Shown here piece by piece: positions 52,326 to 63,300 of a DNA stretch of 64,000 nucleotides (its first letter is position 1; every line of letters begins with the position of its first letter). Where the stretch lies: positions 8,246,001 through 8,310,000 of the forward strand of contig CAJFCV020000002.1 of assembly GCA_904066235.2 (NCBI GenBank), given 5' to 3'. The notes below the pieces were generated by a model, which saw only the letters and a program-made list of their open reading frames with translations, was not told where the DNA came from and did no database searches. This stretch comes from Bursaphelenchus xylophilus (Eukaryota > Nematoda > Chromadorea > Rhabditida > Aphelenchoididae). The position numbers were made by a program, and so were the translations under genes.

Positions 52326-53991
52326 TTAATTATTCCAATCGCGAATATCGTTGATGAAATGATGAACAGCTCTGGCGGTTTGTTTTGGCTTCCACCCGGC
52401 AGCCATGTGCCCACAATCAGCAATGGTTGTATAAGTCAAATTTCCGTCAAAAGTTGTCTTTGTTCCAGCATAAAGATCATCAACAAACCAGGGTGCTGTC
52501 TTCGGATTCTTTCCAATCTTGTGAGTAAACAGATCACCAATTACGAAAGGACATACCGTATCTATAAGTGTTAGTTTCACTGGTTATAACGGTACTTACC
52601 GGTTTCACCGTAAAAGTACAGTATCTTCAACTCGTTTTTCATCAAGTTCCTGACCACGTCTGTTATGTCCTTACATTTGTCGTATGCTTTATTTAAATCC
52701 CTAAATCGTTGAGATTAGTAACACAGGCCCAGTTTTCTTACATGTTACACATGTTCCAAGTAGTAGTGTCTCCGTCATCTGTGGCGAAATGCATCGCTTT
52801 CTGAACATCCCGTCGATTCAAGTAATTGTCAATGCTATTCCCACCACAGAGGAAATTGTTAAAACATGGACGATTGATATCGTACTCATTGATTCTGTCA
52901 TCGTATGGATTATTCATCAGAGCAGAATAACGGTCAAAGAGTGAGCTACTAGGTTGATCTGGGACCTTCCCGCCTTCGCACAGATTGTCAAATCCACTGG
53001 GGCAATATTCTCTCATCCATTGCCCCAGTTGAAGCAAGGTCTGTTTAGCGCCGTGAAAGCCTAGGGCCAGCGGTACGTACGAATCCCATCGGTCATCTGT
53101 GACCCCGTTGCCGATCGCGACTCCCTGGAAGTTGTGTTAATGATACAGTTATGTTTATACATCATTTAAGAGCATTTTCACTTACCTTCAATACCAGATC
53201 GACTTTCTCCTTTGTCAGAAGCTGGTGATTTGCCAATGAGGGCACCAGGCATCCACCATAGCTCTCTCCGGTAATATAGAAATCACGACCTTTGTATTCC
53301 GGGTAGGCTTCGAGGAACTTGCGGAGAAACGTCAAGTTGTCCTCGGCGGTCTGAAACAACTCATTATAGCCGGGTTTGATGATTTTCAACGTCTAAACTT
53401 ACAGTGTCGTCACTGTAGTTTGTGTGTTCAACATCGCTGTTCGTAGAAAACCCAACGCCTGCCGGAGTCTCAAGATACAGAACGTTGGCAAACTGCGAAT
53501 ACATATTTATATAAAGGTTACTAGTAAAATATAGATATGTGGTAATCTCACATTGTTCCAAGAGTCTGGATTTTTAGTCAAATTTAGGTTAATATCCATC
53601 CCGTCCGTTAACCTGAATGGTCCGTGCTCCATCAGCAAACCAAAGAAAGACGAGCAGCCAGGTCCTCCGTTCATCCTAAATTTAAGTGTAAGTACTGAGT
53701 AGGCTAAACGCAGACATACCATAGCACTAAAGGATCTTTGTCTTTGTTGCTTTGCGACTCTACTAACCTAAAAAAATTAAATTTCTGAGAGTAGCATAGG
53801 ATGTTCCAGATTCTTTGTTGTCAAACTTGCCAGTAAGACAAACTCCGAGTGTCCGAAACATTCAACCGTCCAGAATATTGCTTGAAGTTTAGTTGCCAAT
53901 CCAGCAAGGGCAAGGACTTTATCTCATGATCACTTTTGATGTCGGCAGAACAAAAGTGAGCGAGTATAAAAATTGGAAATAATGTTAACAT
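52326..53991 (-). CDS. Secreted serine carboxypeptidase, family S10 (gene E)
   Basis: Predicted secreted carboxypeptidase. Eight exons on the minus strand: 53991-53831, 53767-53720, 53676-53553, 53492-53403, 53350-53186, 53124-52742, 52700-52600 and 52561-52326, about 435 residues. The signal peptide is [16 protein letters not shown]. The NGGPGCSS loop is in exon 3. The nucleophile is Ser171 (GESYGG), Asp358 is split by intron 7 (YGET-D-TVC), and His409 is in DCGHMAA. Exons 1, 2, 4, 5, 7 and 8 match gene D exactly in length. Intron 1 has a GC donor (TACTG then GCAAGT), needed to keep phase 2. The 3' end lies close to the inverted-repeat element. No AATAAA was found just after the stop, so its 3' signal may be variant. 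It is intact. Confidence 0.9.
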
Positions 53992-54028
53992 AATTGTGAA
54001 TGGAGTGAAGTGTCGAAGGGCAGAGGGA

Positions 54029-54105
54029 CTTTATATTTCAGTAATTCTCTTTGTAAAAATGTTAGCTGTTGGAAATGAGGCCGTATCATTTCTTTGATCT
54101 AAATG
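54029..54105 (-). promoter_or_regulatory. Promoter module of carboxypeptidase E
   Basis: Minus-strand ATATAAAG (plus 54029-54036) lies 38 bp before the ATG. CTTTGATCTAAATG at 54092-54105 (plus) is the element shared with the paralogs, about 101 bp before the ATG. Confidence 0.55.
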
Positions 54106-54341
54106 TGAACTGTATGAAAAGCAATTTCCTGGGCGTTATTTTGCTAAGGCTGCGAGTCCAAGAGTTTTATACATTGCTTCCTTCCACAATGTATAATACA
54201 TCATAAAAGTCTTAGCTGGTTATTCAAGCGCCAACCGATTCAACAATTCTTTTTGCGAGAGATGACGCAAAATGCGAAGAATAGCTTTTCATTGGCAAAT
54301 TGAAAAACGTTGTTTAAAATATACAATACATCGTTGCTACT
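54106..54341. other. Rest of E-F intergenic region with a hairpin
   Basis: No gene is seen. TTATACATTG (54167-54176) and CAATGTATAA (54187-54196) form a perfect 10-bp inverted repeat with a 10-nt loop; its meaning is unknown. Confidence 0.4.
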
Positions 54342-55920
54342 TTAATTATTCCAATCATCAATATCGTTGATGAAATGATGAACAGCTCTGGCTGTTTGCT
54401 TTGGCTTCCAACCTGCAGCCATATGGCCACAATCGGCAATGGTGGTGTAGATCAGATTTCCATCAAAGGTTGTCTTTGTGCCGGCATAAAGATCATCGAC
54501 AAACCATGGCGCAGTCTTCGGATTCTTCCCAATTTTGTGAGTAAAGAGATCGCCAATTATGAAGGGGCATACAGAATCTGGAAGGTTCAATAAACTCATT
54601 TGTCATTGGTCATACCTGTTTCACCATAGAAATAAAGAATCTTGATTTGCTTTTCCAGTAGTTCCTTTACATCTGGAGTGATGTCAGTGCATTGTTCATA
54701 TCTTATACTAAAATTGCAGATGCATTCGCATGGAAATGTTTGATCAACTTTCGCTTCTCCGCTTTATCGGCGTTCACTGCCAGAACTTACTCAGCACACT
54801 CTGTCCAATCCACCTTGTTCCCTCCATCTGCTACAAAATGCAAGGCTTCTTGAACCTCCACTTTGTTCAAGTAATTATACAGCGTATTCCCTCCACAAAG
54901 ACCAAAATTGTAGCAAATACGGTCGATATCGTATTGATTGATTGTGCCTGTATACGGTCCTCTCATTAACTCACTGTACTGTTGTCTCAAAGTCTTGTTT
55001 TCACGATGGTTAGAAGGAGCCCCGCCCTCGCAAAAGTTGTCGAACCCGCTTGGGCAGTTGTCTCTCATCCATTGACCGAGCTGATAAATCGTGTCTCTGG
55101 CGCCATGAAAAGCAAATATAGCTGTACCGAGACTGTCGAGACGATCGGTAGTTACTCCATTACCGATGGCTACGCCCTGAAACAGACTTGATCTCAATGC
55201 TATCCGGCTACCTTTAAATTGAGTTTGACCTTATCTTTCTGCCTTAAAACTTCGTTGGCCAACGTTGGGACATAACAACCAGCATAGCTCTCGCCGGAAA
55301 TGTAAAAATCTCGGTCTTTGTACTCGGGATATGCCTCCAGAAAAACGCTGAGAAACCGCGCGTTGTCTGCAGCTGTCTAGAATCACAAAGCATTATCTTT
55401 TAACGCATTCCGCTTACAATAGAATCGTTGTAGATAGTCTGATCAACCTCGTCGTTTTGCGAGAAGCCCACGCCAGCCGGGGCCTCCAAGTACAGGACGT
55501 TCGCGAACTGAAAATAAGTCAATAATATCTTAGGATAAATATTTCATTTTACTTTGTTCCAAGCGTTGGGATTCTCATGCAACTTTGGCTCGACGTCCAT
55601 TCCGTCAGTCAAAATAAACGGTCCATGTTCTTGAAGAAACCCAAACAATGAAGAGCAACCAGGACCACCATTTAGCCTGAAATGTCTTCAATTTAACCTC
55701 GGATGACGTACCATAAAATCAAAGGATCCGTGTTGGCATTGTTTTGCGATTCAACAAACCAGTACGAAAGTCTTCTCGTCTCTGAAATGTTCAATCGCCC
55801 AGCGTAATGTTTGAAGTTGATCTGCCAATCCAGAGTGGGCAATGACTTCACTTCATGATCACTTTTGACATGTGCTAAGCAAACATGAAAAGTTAACAAG
55901 AGCAAAAATTTAATCAGCAT
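54342..55920 (-). CDS. Secreted serine carboxypeptidase, family S10, intron 1 lost (gene F)
   Basis: Seven exons on the minus strand: 55920-55712, 55676-55553, 55507-55418, 55376-55212, 55176-54791, 54707-54616 and 54577-54342, about 433 residues. The ATG at 55920 gives a short signal peptide ([16 protein letters not shown]); an in-frame upstream ATG at 55983 would bury it. Exon 1 (209 bp) equals exons 1 plus 2 of the paralogs (161 + 48), so intron 1 is cleanly absent. Loop NGGPGCSS, Ser171 in GESYAG (Ala where D, E and I have Gly), Asp356 at the intron 7-equivalent split codon, His407. The exon before the Asp is three codons shorter than in the paralogs. Intact. Confidence 0.9.
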
Positions 55921-55958
55921 ATTTACTTTGAAATGAACATGTACATGTAAAACAAAAC

Positions 55959-56042
55959 CTTTTAAATTTGCTTGCCGAAACATTGCCGGTTATGATATTT
56001 AAAGATAACTGTTAATTGCTTGACTTCGCTTTGATCTAAATG
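55959..56042 (-). promoter_or_regulatory. Promoter module of carboxypeptidase F
   Basis: CTTTGATCTAAATG at 56029-56042 (plus) is identical to the copy upstream of gene E and lies about 109 bp before the ATG. A TTTAAAA run at about 55959-55966 is only a weak TATA candidate. Confidence 0.45.
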
Positions 56043-56562
56043 CCAAGTTGGACATTGCCATTGTCTTTGGTTTGAACTTTAGAGATAAAAATTAAAAATC
56101 CATCATTGGAAACATGAACACAACGAAGCGGACTGGGCCGAAATATCACTATAACTAAAAAAGATTCTCGTTTCACGACTTCTTTAGATTCCAGTATTAC
56201 AAGGCAATAGTGTAGGTTGTTTGCGAAGTTAGAACATGAGATTCACGACTTCCGAAAGAGCACGTAAAAGTTAGAGCCGTTTTTTAACCTGCCCAGTTGT
56301 TTGGGAACGGTCGATTTTTATCGGCGGGGGAATAATGTATTTATTGTATAATATGTATTTACTAGTGTTGCAGTAATCTGAAAAAGTTGATTTTTAAAAA
56401 TGAAATGCCCACACATTTGTCAGCAGTCACCCTTGTCGTATATTCCCCTTCGTGAACGTAGTTCGTAATAAAACGCTTGAGTGGAAACGACGATAAGACC
56501 TTGACAAAATTTTATTTGGAAGTAATAAACGTTGCGATAAATTTGTGTTAATTAACTTGGTA
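56043..56562. other. F-G intergenic region
   Basis: No gene is supported. A minus-strand AATAAA for gene G lies near 56511-56518. The rest is AT-rich sequence. Confidence 0.4.
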
Positions 56563-58219
56563 TTAATTGTTCCAATCACTAATATCGTTGATGAAATGAT
56601 GAACAGCTCTGGCTGTTTGCTTCGGCTTCCACATCGCGGCCATATGGCCACAATCAGCAATGGTTGTGTAGGTCAGATTGCCATCGAAAGTGGTCTTTGT
56701 TCCGGCATAAAGATCGTCGACAAACCATGTATCGGTATTCGGGTTTTTTCCGATCTTGTGAACAAAAAGATCAGCAGCGATGAACGAGCACATGGTGTCT
56801 GAAAATAAACAAATCGTCGACACAAAGACGCCCGTACCAGTTTCACCGTAGAAATAGAGCACTTTGATATTATTTGCCAGCACATTTGTAATGTCACCGG
56901 TCATATCATCGCACCATCTGTAGATCGCATTTATTCCTCTAAACAAATAATCAATACGGTTTCATCCCAATCACAACCTTTGTAAAACTGTCTTACGAGC
57001 AAGTGTTCCATTCGACGGCCTCTCCGCTTTGCGGAAGAAAGTGTAGAGCTCTCTGCACCTCAACTTGATTCAGGTATTTTGAAATCCCATTGCCAGTGCA
57101 AGCAACACCGCTGTAGCAGGGACGGTTAATATCGTAAGGATTAGGTTTGGACGGAGTTGCTAACAGCTGCTGATAGATTAGCGAGAACTCGTCGAGTCTT
57201 TCCCTATCAATAGGCACCTTTTCCCCTTTACAAAAGTTGTCAAATCCCGAAGGGCAATTGTCTCTCATCCACTTCCCAAGCTCATAAACTGTGGCCCCTG
57301 CTCCATGGAAATTAAAATTGGCGGCTCCGAAACGTAAAGTTTCTTCAACAACTGTGACTCCATTGCCAATTGCAACTCCCTGCAAAATATGTAATGCGGA
57401 AATAAGCCTTTGATGACGCCGATCTACCTTTAGATTCAAGCTCAATTTATCCTTGATACTCAAGATTTGGTTGGCCAAGGTTGGGATGTAACAGCCAGCG
57501 TAACTCTCGCCGGAAATGTAAAAATCGCGGCCTTTGTATTCAGGGTATTCCTCGAGAAAAGCGATCAGGAAATTAGCATTGTCAACGGCGGTCTAAAAAA
57601 AGGAAATCGTATCTTTCGATGGGCACTTACATTGTTATCGTTGTATACGTAGGTCTCGTCATCATTTTGTGAGAAGCCAACTCCGGCTGGCGATTCAAGG
57701 TATATCACATTGGCAAACTAAAGGAAATAGATCAAACCTTCAGCCAATGACTCACGTTGTTCCAAGCATTAGGGTTCTCGAGTAGCTTCAGCTCAATGTC
57801 ATCTCCTTCGGCCAAAACAAAGGGTCCGTTCTCTTGAAGGAGGCCATAGAAAGAGGAACAACCCGGACCTCCGGTTAGCCTGCAATGTTTTAATTATGAC
57901 TGAAGCGGAGGAAATTTGGCTTACCATAACAGCAATGGGTCCTTTGCTTTGTCGTTTTGCGATTCAACAAACCTAAAGCGCAATATATAAAATGATAGCT
58001 CAATTAGATGTCATAGTTTTCTTGCAAAGAGCCAAGATAATATATCAAACCTTACCAGTAAGAGAGGCTCCTAGTTTTGGAGACATTAAGCCAGCCAGAG
58101 TAATGTTTAAAATTCAGCTGCCAGTCCAACCATGGCAATGATTTTACTTCATGATCCTCTTTGACGCCCGCTAAACAAGAGTTGACGCAGATCCCCAGAA
58201 TTACGGCCTTCAAGAACAT
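56563..58219 (-). CDS. Serine carboxypeptidase-like, family S10, with altered NGGPG loop (gene G)
   Basis: Eight exons on the minus strand: 58219-58056, 57972-57925, 57879-57756, 57717-57631, 57592-57428, 57379-56997, 56938-56838 and 56798-56563, about 435 residues. The signal peptide is [17 protein letters not shown]. The triad is present: Ser171 (GESYAG), Asp358 (split codon, YGETDTMC) and His409 (DCGHMAA). The conserved [10 protein letters not shown] reads [10 protein letters not shown]: Thr73 replaces the Asn that in family S10 binds the substrate's C-terminal carboxylate. The reading frame and splice sites are otherwise intact. It may have changed specificity or reduced activity; sequencing error at one base is the main alternative. 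Confidence 0.87.
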
Positions 58220-58253
58220 GTCGGCTTTTCCATTTTTTGTTCATAACTGTTTG

Positions 58254-58324
58254 TATTTATACTATTTTTTATTAAAATTCCGCGGAATTAAACTTTAATA
58301 AATGCTCTGTCTTTGATTGGAACG
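58254..58324 (-). promoter_or_regulatory. Promoter module of carboxypeptidase G
   Basis: Minus-strand TATAAATA (plus 58254-58261) lies 35 bp before the ATG. CTTTGATTGGAACG at 58311-58324 (plus) is the family element with two changes, 92 bp before the ATG. Confidence 0.55.
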
Positions 58325-58747
58325 CAAGTTGAAATAGTAGTGTTGTATTCAGCAATTATATTTATTAGTTTTTATAAACTTTGTTTAAAATCTCAAAGAA
58401 AATACAGCAAAATTAACGCAAAAATTTAAGAATACAATCGTACAATCGTTTCCAAAAATTAGGTTTATCTTCAGGCCCTCGAATTATAGTGACAAGTTTG
58501 TATTTCTAGACGGCCACTGGCAGTGGCCACTTCATTATCACCTTACAGGTAACACCACAAAAGCAACGTTAGTAATTTTTCACGTATCCGGCGAAAATTG
58601 CCGGATTTCATATTTTATTTCAACTAAATCAAGCTCGTTAAACAAGCAAAAAAAATGTGTTCCATAAGAGAGCAATTTAATTCTTGCAAAGTATCACCTC
58701 AGAGCAACGATTACAAACACATACAGTTAAAAATTATATTTATTTCA
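58325..58747. other. G-H intergenic region with short palindromes
   Basis: No gene is seen. GGCCACTG-G-CAGTGGCC (58512-58528) is a perfect 8-bp palindrome. TCCGGC...GCCGGA (58587-58605) is a 6-bp hairpin. A minus-strand AATAAA for gene H lies at about 58739-58745, a few bases past its stop. Confidence 0.45.
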
Positions 58748-60278
58748 CTAGTTATTCCAGTCACCAATATCGTTAATGAAATGATGCACTGCTGTGGCTG
58801 TTTGTTTCGGCTTCCACATCGCAGCCATATGGCCACAATCAGCAATGGTTGTGTAGGTCAGGTTTCCATCAAAAGTAGTCTTTGTTCCAGCATAAAGATC
58901 ATCGACAAACCATGTTGAAGTCTTCGGATTCTTTCCAATTTTGTGAGCAAACAGATCGCCAATTATGAAGGGGCAAACGGTGTCTAAATGCGCCGGGTAA
59001 AAGCTTTGTACTTATGGATCGAGTAGAACAAAAAATGATAGAAATTCTTACCGGTCTCTCCATAGAAATACAACACTTTTACATTGTTGGCCAGCACATT
59101 TTTGGCGTTGTCAGTCATATCCGTGCACGCTTTATAATGTAAATCACTAAAATTAATCGTAAATCAGAGATTGCGTTAATTTTCTTACATGCAAAGCTTC
59201 CATTTAACAGCACTTCCACCTTCCGGGGCAAAATGCAAAGCCCTCTGCACCTCTAGCTGATTCAAATACTGAGGAAGCCCATTTCCAGAGCATCCCTCAC
59301 TGCTGTAACAAGGCCGGTTGATGTCATAGTCATTGATCCGCTTAATCGGTGGTTGCTGCATCGTCTTTTTATACAACTGGGCGAATTCTTTTGCATCCAT
59401 TGTATCTCTCGCCACACTTTCGCCTTCACAAAAGTTGTCGAATCCGGTGGGACAAAACTTTCTCATCCATTGCCCCAATTGGTATACTGTGTGTTCAGCG
59501 CCGTGAAAAGCCAAATTGACGGAGGCCATGCCTCGAATACCGAACATTCTTGTGACTCCATTGCCTATGGCTAAGCCCTAAATGATAAGGAGAATATTAG
59601 CATGTGAAGCCGCGATTTTTGCCAGCTTTCGTACCTTCAAATTCACTTGTAATTGATCCTTGATACTCAAGATTTGGTTAGCCAAAGTTGGGATGTAACA
59701 GCCGGCGTAACTTTCTCCGGAGATGTAAAAATCCCGGCTTTTGTATTCAGGGTATTCTTCCAGAAACGCAATCAGGAAGTTAGCGTTGTCAATGGCTGTC
59801 TGTATTAAACGAAAATATAATTTTTTTATAGGAGATACTTACTGTGCTATCGTTATGAATCTTTTCGACGTCGCCATTCTGTGAGAATCCAACTCCAGCC
59901 GGAGTTTCCAAGTATATGACATTTGCAAACTGAAAATAAAACGATTATGATTAGATCGCTTTGCAACGGCCTCAGAGGCAATTATTGGTTCAATGGTCCT
60001 TTTCTTTGTTGTTTTTGGATTCAACGAACCTTAGATAATCGTCAATTACTGCCACCGCCAAGCGACAAGGTCTTGTTGTCAAGTAAAAAAATATAATAGG
60101 CATGGGCTTACCAATAAGACAGACTCCGCGTCTTGGACACATTCAGCCGGCCAGAATAATGCTTGAAAGACGGTTGCCAATCCAGTCCGGGCAACGACTT
60201 TACTTCATGATCGCTTTTTATGCCTGCCAGACAAAAGCTTACGCTACAAACCAACAAAATCACAATTTTCCAGACCAT
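58748..60278 (-). pseudogene. Serine carboxypeptidase pseudogene lacking the NGGPGCSS exon (gene H)
   Basis: Exons corresponding to 1, 2 and 4-8 of the family lie at 60278-60112, 60029-59990 (truncated), 59929-59843, 59799-59635, 59577-59189, 59146-59052 and 58983-58748. The signal peptide, GESYAG serine, split Asp codon and DCGHMAA histidine are all preserved. Exon 2 loses one base relative to gene G (GACCATTG against GACCCATTG) and runs into TGA at 59990-59992. Only 60 bp separate this from exon 4, so the end of exon 2, intron 2, the whole 124-bp exon 3 with the oxyanion loop, and most of intron 3 are missing. The loss looks recent because the other exons are open. An N-terminal fragment could still be made from the intact promoter. 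Confidence 0.88.
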
Positions 60279-60312
60279 TCTTCATTTATTTTTTGTTTGT
60301 TAATTTGCGTGT

Positions 60313-60386
60313 TATATAAACCTTGAGGAAACAATGACATATAATCTGAGGACAAATTCCATCATGCTCTTTCTTTGATCCAAACG
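60313..60386 (-). promoter_or_regulatory. Promoter module of pseudogene H
   Basis: TTATATAA (60313-60320) lies 35 bp before the ATG. CTTTGATCCAAACG at 60373-60386 (plus) lies 95 bp before the ATG. Both are preserved despite the coding lesions. Confidence 0.5.
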
Positions 60387-60644
60387 TAAATTAATATGAT
60401 ATTGTACGTAATGATTGTAATCGGCATTTATTGTTAGAGATTGTTAGTAGTTTAGAGACGAAATATCGTACGGTTCCACCACAGAAAAGCAGAGTTCGGA
60501 AAAATTTCTTTTGGGAAATCGACAACGGCTAACTTTGGCTCTTCAAGCTACCATATGACAATTTTTTTGACTTTTTTACTCAAAGCTTTAACACGTATGC
60601 ACAAGCTCTTTGCGGACTAATTGTGGCCAACTATGAGCCCTTTA
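60387..60644. other. H-I intergenic region
   Basis: No gene or clear repeat is seen. The poly(A) signal of gene I overlaps its stop codon at the right end (minus-strand TAATAAA at 60641-60647). Confidence 0.4.
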
Positions 60645-63198
60645 TTAACTGTCCCAATCCTCTATACCGTTGATGAAATGATGAACAGCTCTGGCGGTTT
60701 GTTTTGGCTTCCATGCGGCAGCCATATGGCCACAATCCGCAATGGTGGTGTAAATCAAACCTCCGTCAAAAGTAGTCTTTGTTCCAGCGTAAAGATCATC
60801 GACAAACCATTGAATGGTCTCCGGATTTGAGCCGATTTGGTGAACGAATAGGTCGCCCATTATGAAGGGACACACAGTATCTAAATTATTTATTATTGGT
60901 ATGACTTTTGTTCAATTGAAGTTTGGGGTTTGCAAACCATCCTACCAGTTTCTCCGTAGAAATACAAGATTTTGACATTCTTCTTGAGCAAGTTCTTGAC
61001 GTCATCTGTCATGTCTTCACAAGCAATGTACCGTCTATTGATGGTGCTAAAGGTTTATGTGTGAATGTTAGTTTGTGAGTTAGTTGGATTAATTTTTATT
61101 ATTGTTGGAACACTTCATTTCTGAAGAACTAAAAGAGCTACAGATGTGACTGCTTTTTTGTCTGGAGGATACTGCAGAAACAAGGTTGGCAAGCCACTCA
61201 AAGACAAAATAGCCCACCTCCAGCAAGAAACATAAGAGCTTTTTGAATATGTTTTGACTATTTTTTTCTGTACATGGAATACAATATCTAACTCTTTGAT
61301 AGTGTGTGGACAAAACCTCTATTATAAACGGTGGGAAGCACGTTGGACTACAAGAGACTTACTAGTTGCACGCGTCCCACTCCACCTTCTGGCCTTTCTC
61401 TGCTACAAAATGCAGAGCTCTTTGGACTTCGACCTGATTCAAATACTGAGAAATCCCATTTCCAGAGCATCCTACATCGCTGTAACAACGTCGATTAATA
61501 TCATAAATATTGATGTCGCGTTTCACCGAATTGCTCATCATCATATTCCTGTAGGATTGAGTAAATTTTAAATGAATTTTGGGGTCGCTGACGACCTCGC
61601 TGCCTTCGCAAAACTTGTCGAATCCGGAAGGGCAGATCTCTCTCAACAGTTTTCCCAGACTATACAGACTAATCTTGGCTCCGTGAAAGCCTAAAGCAAC
61701 TTCACTGAATTTGAAGTAGCTGTTTTTCGTGACTCCGTTGCCGATGGAAATACCCTGCGAAAATCAATATATTAGGTTTAGAAGTATGACTCCGCCGTTT
61801 TTTTCTGCTGATTGTTTTGATCATAGCAAAAAATTTTTACCCTAAACCTCATCCAATTTTACATTCTACTATTAATTACGAGGTGTTTCCGTAATTTGGT
61901 CAACTTTTCAATCCACCAAAAAAATTTTTTCGGCTGTTTTGAAGCCATCCAAATATCAACCTAATTTTTGACATCATTGTGTTTAGCGAAGCGCTGCGGC
62001 CTCAGCTCGTGTGCTATCGGTGGAACGTAAGCTTCTCTAAGCAATCGATGCCTTAACAACGTTTTCCCTCGCGTTACACGTGAGGGGTAAAATTTCCCGC
62101 AAATGACGATTTTCCAGAGACGAAGTTGGTCATCTTTGAAGCTTCAGAAAAAGCGCTGTGTCAAGCCCTACTATACAAAACATATATCAGTAGATAGCGT
62201 TTTGAAAGCTCTTTCAGAAGATCTCAAAAGAAATTCTTAAACCTTACAGCAACCTGTAAAAAAATGCAAAACAAAAAAACGGCGGAGTCATACTTCTAGA
62301 CCTAATAATATGCGGATTTAGCTGTTATACTATTACCTTCAGCTTTAATTCCACGTGTGCCTTCTGTTCCAGCAGTTTGTTTGCCAAGGTCGGAACATAA
62401 CACCCACCATAACTCTCACCAGTAATGTAAAAATCACGACCCTTGTATTCGGGATACGCTTCGAGGAAAGCGATCAGGAAGATGACATTGTCAACCGCAG
62501 TCTGAAATAAGACAATGAAATATGTTAAACGTGGACGGTTAGTGCAGTACAAACAGTTATCCTTACATTATTGTCATTGTAGACGGTGCTGCTAAACAAG
62601 TCATTCTGTGAGAACCCAACTCCAGCGGGCGCTTCAAGATATATGACATTGGCAAACTGAAAATATTATACGTCAATATAACTATTGAGCAGCAGCTTTT
62701 CTTCCAAGCGATTGATGAAGTGTTCGTACCTTATTCCATGAGTGCGGATTCTTGAGTAATTTTAGCTCTATGTCATCCCCTTCAGCCAGCAAAAATGGTC
62801 CATGTTCTTGAAGAAATCCAAAGAGTGAAGAGCAACCAGGACCTCCGTTCAGCCTGAAATTATACTGTAGTAAATACGAATTACTTTAACTTCACAAATA
62901 CTGGTCACAAAATATTGGGCTTACCACAACACCAATGGGTCATGGTCCTTGTCTCCTTGCGATTCCACAAACCTAAATCAATAGGTCTTTTACGATATAT
63001 GAAGTATAATAATTAAAAGCTTTAAGTTGCCTACCAATATGAAAGACTTCTAGTCGTTGAAACATTAAGCAGGCCAGCGTAATGTTTAAACTCCGGCTGC
63101 CAATCAAGTCCAGGCAGAGATTTCACTTCGTGGTCGGTTTTGATATCAGCAGAACAAAGGGCGATGAATGCTGAAGCAAGCAACAATATGATGTACAT
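60645..63198 (-). CDS. Secreted serine carboxypeptidase, family S10 (gene I)
   Basis: Eight exons on the minus strand: 63198-63035, 62972-62925, 62853-62730, 62656-62567, 62501-62337, 61754-61363, 61046-60946 and 60880-60645, about 439 residues. The signal peptide is [17 protein letters not shown]. The NGGPGCSS loop is intact; Ser172 in GESYGG, Asp362 (split codon) and His413 in DCGHMAA form the triad. Two introns are far longer than in the paralogs. Intron 5 (61755-62336, 582 bp) carries a 534-bp MITE; without it and one TA the intron would be 46 bp. Intron 6 (61047-61362, 316 bp) is expanded by unrecognised sequence. Intact, so both insertions should be spliced out. Confidence 0.9.
61047..61362. 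other. Expanded intron 6 of gene I
   Basis: 316 bp against 46 bp for the same intron in gene D. No terminal inverted repeats are seen. A plus-strand stretch near 61122-61235 is open (reads [16 protein letters not shown]...) but has no recognised family. Confidence 0.4.
61772..62305. mobile_element. 534-bp mariner-like MITE in intron 5 of gene I
   Basis: The left end TTAGGTTTAGAAGTATGACT continues into CCGCCGTTTTTTT (61772-61804). It is matched in reverse complement at 62273-62305 with one mismatch in the 33-bp terminal repeat. TA dinucleotides flank both ends (61770-61771 and 62306-62307), the Tc1/mariner target duplication. No transposase frame is present inside. From memory the AAGTATGA...CCGCC core resembles mellifera-type mariner ends, but this was not checked. 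Confidence 0.85.
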
Positions 63199-63242
63199 GG
63201 CAGCAACGCACGCAAAAATATAAAAAGATGTCTTTTTTGTTC

Positions 63243-63300
63243 ATTTATAGCGTTGAATTCAGCTCTATACAAATACCAGTGAACCATTGGAATTTAAGTT
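63243..63300 (-). promoter_or_regulatory. Promoter module of carboxypeptidase I
   Basis: Minus-strand TATAAAT (plus 63243-63249) lies about 45 bp before the ATG. ACCATTGGAATTTAAGTT (63283-63300) aligns with the gene G element and its downstream AAGTT but has lost the CTTTG start. Confidence 0.35.

Noticed and set aside
55918..55983. Upstream ATG at 55983 for carboxypeptidase F
   Set aside because: It would place about 21 residues before a good signal peptide; the ATG at 55920 matches the paralogs' length.
56427..56660. Minus-strand open frame overlapping the end of gene G
   Set aside because: It is a frame-shifted shadow of the conserved last exon of the carboxypeptidase.
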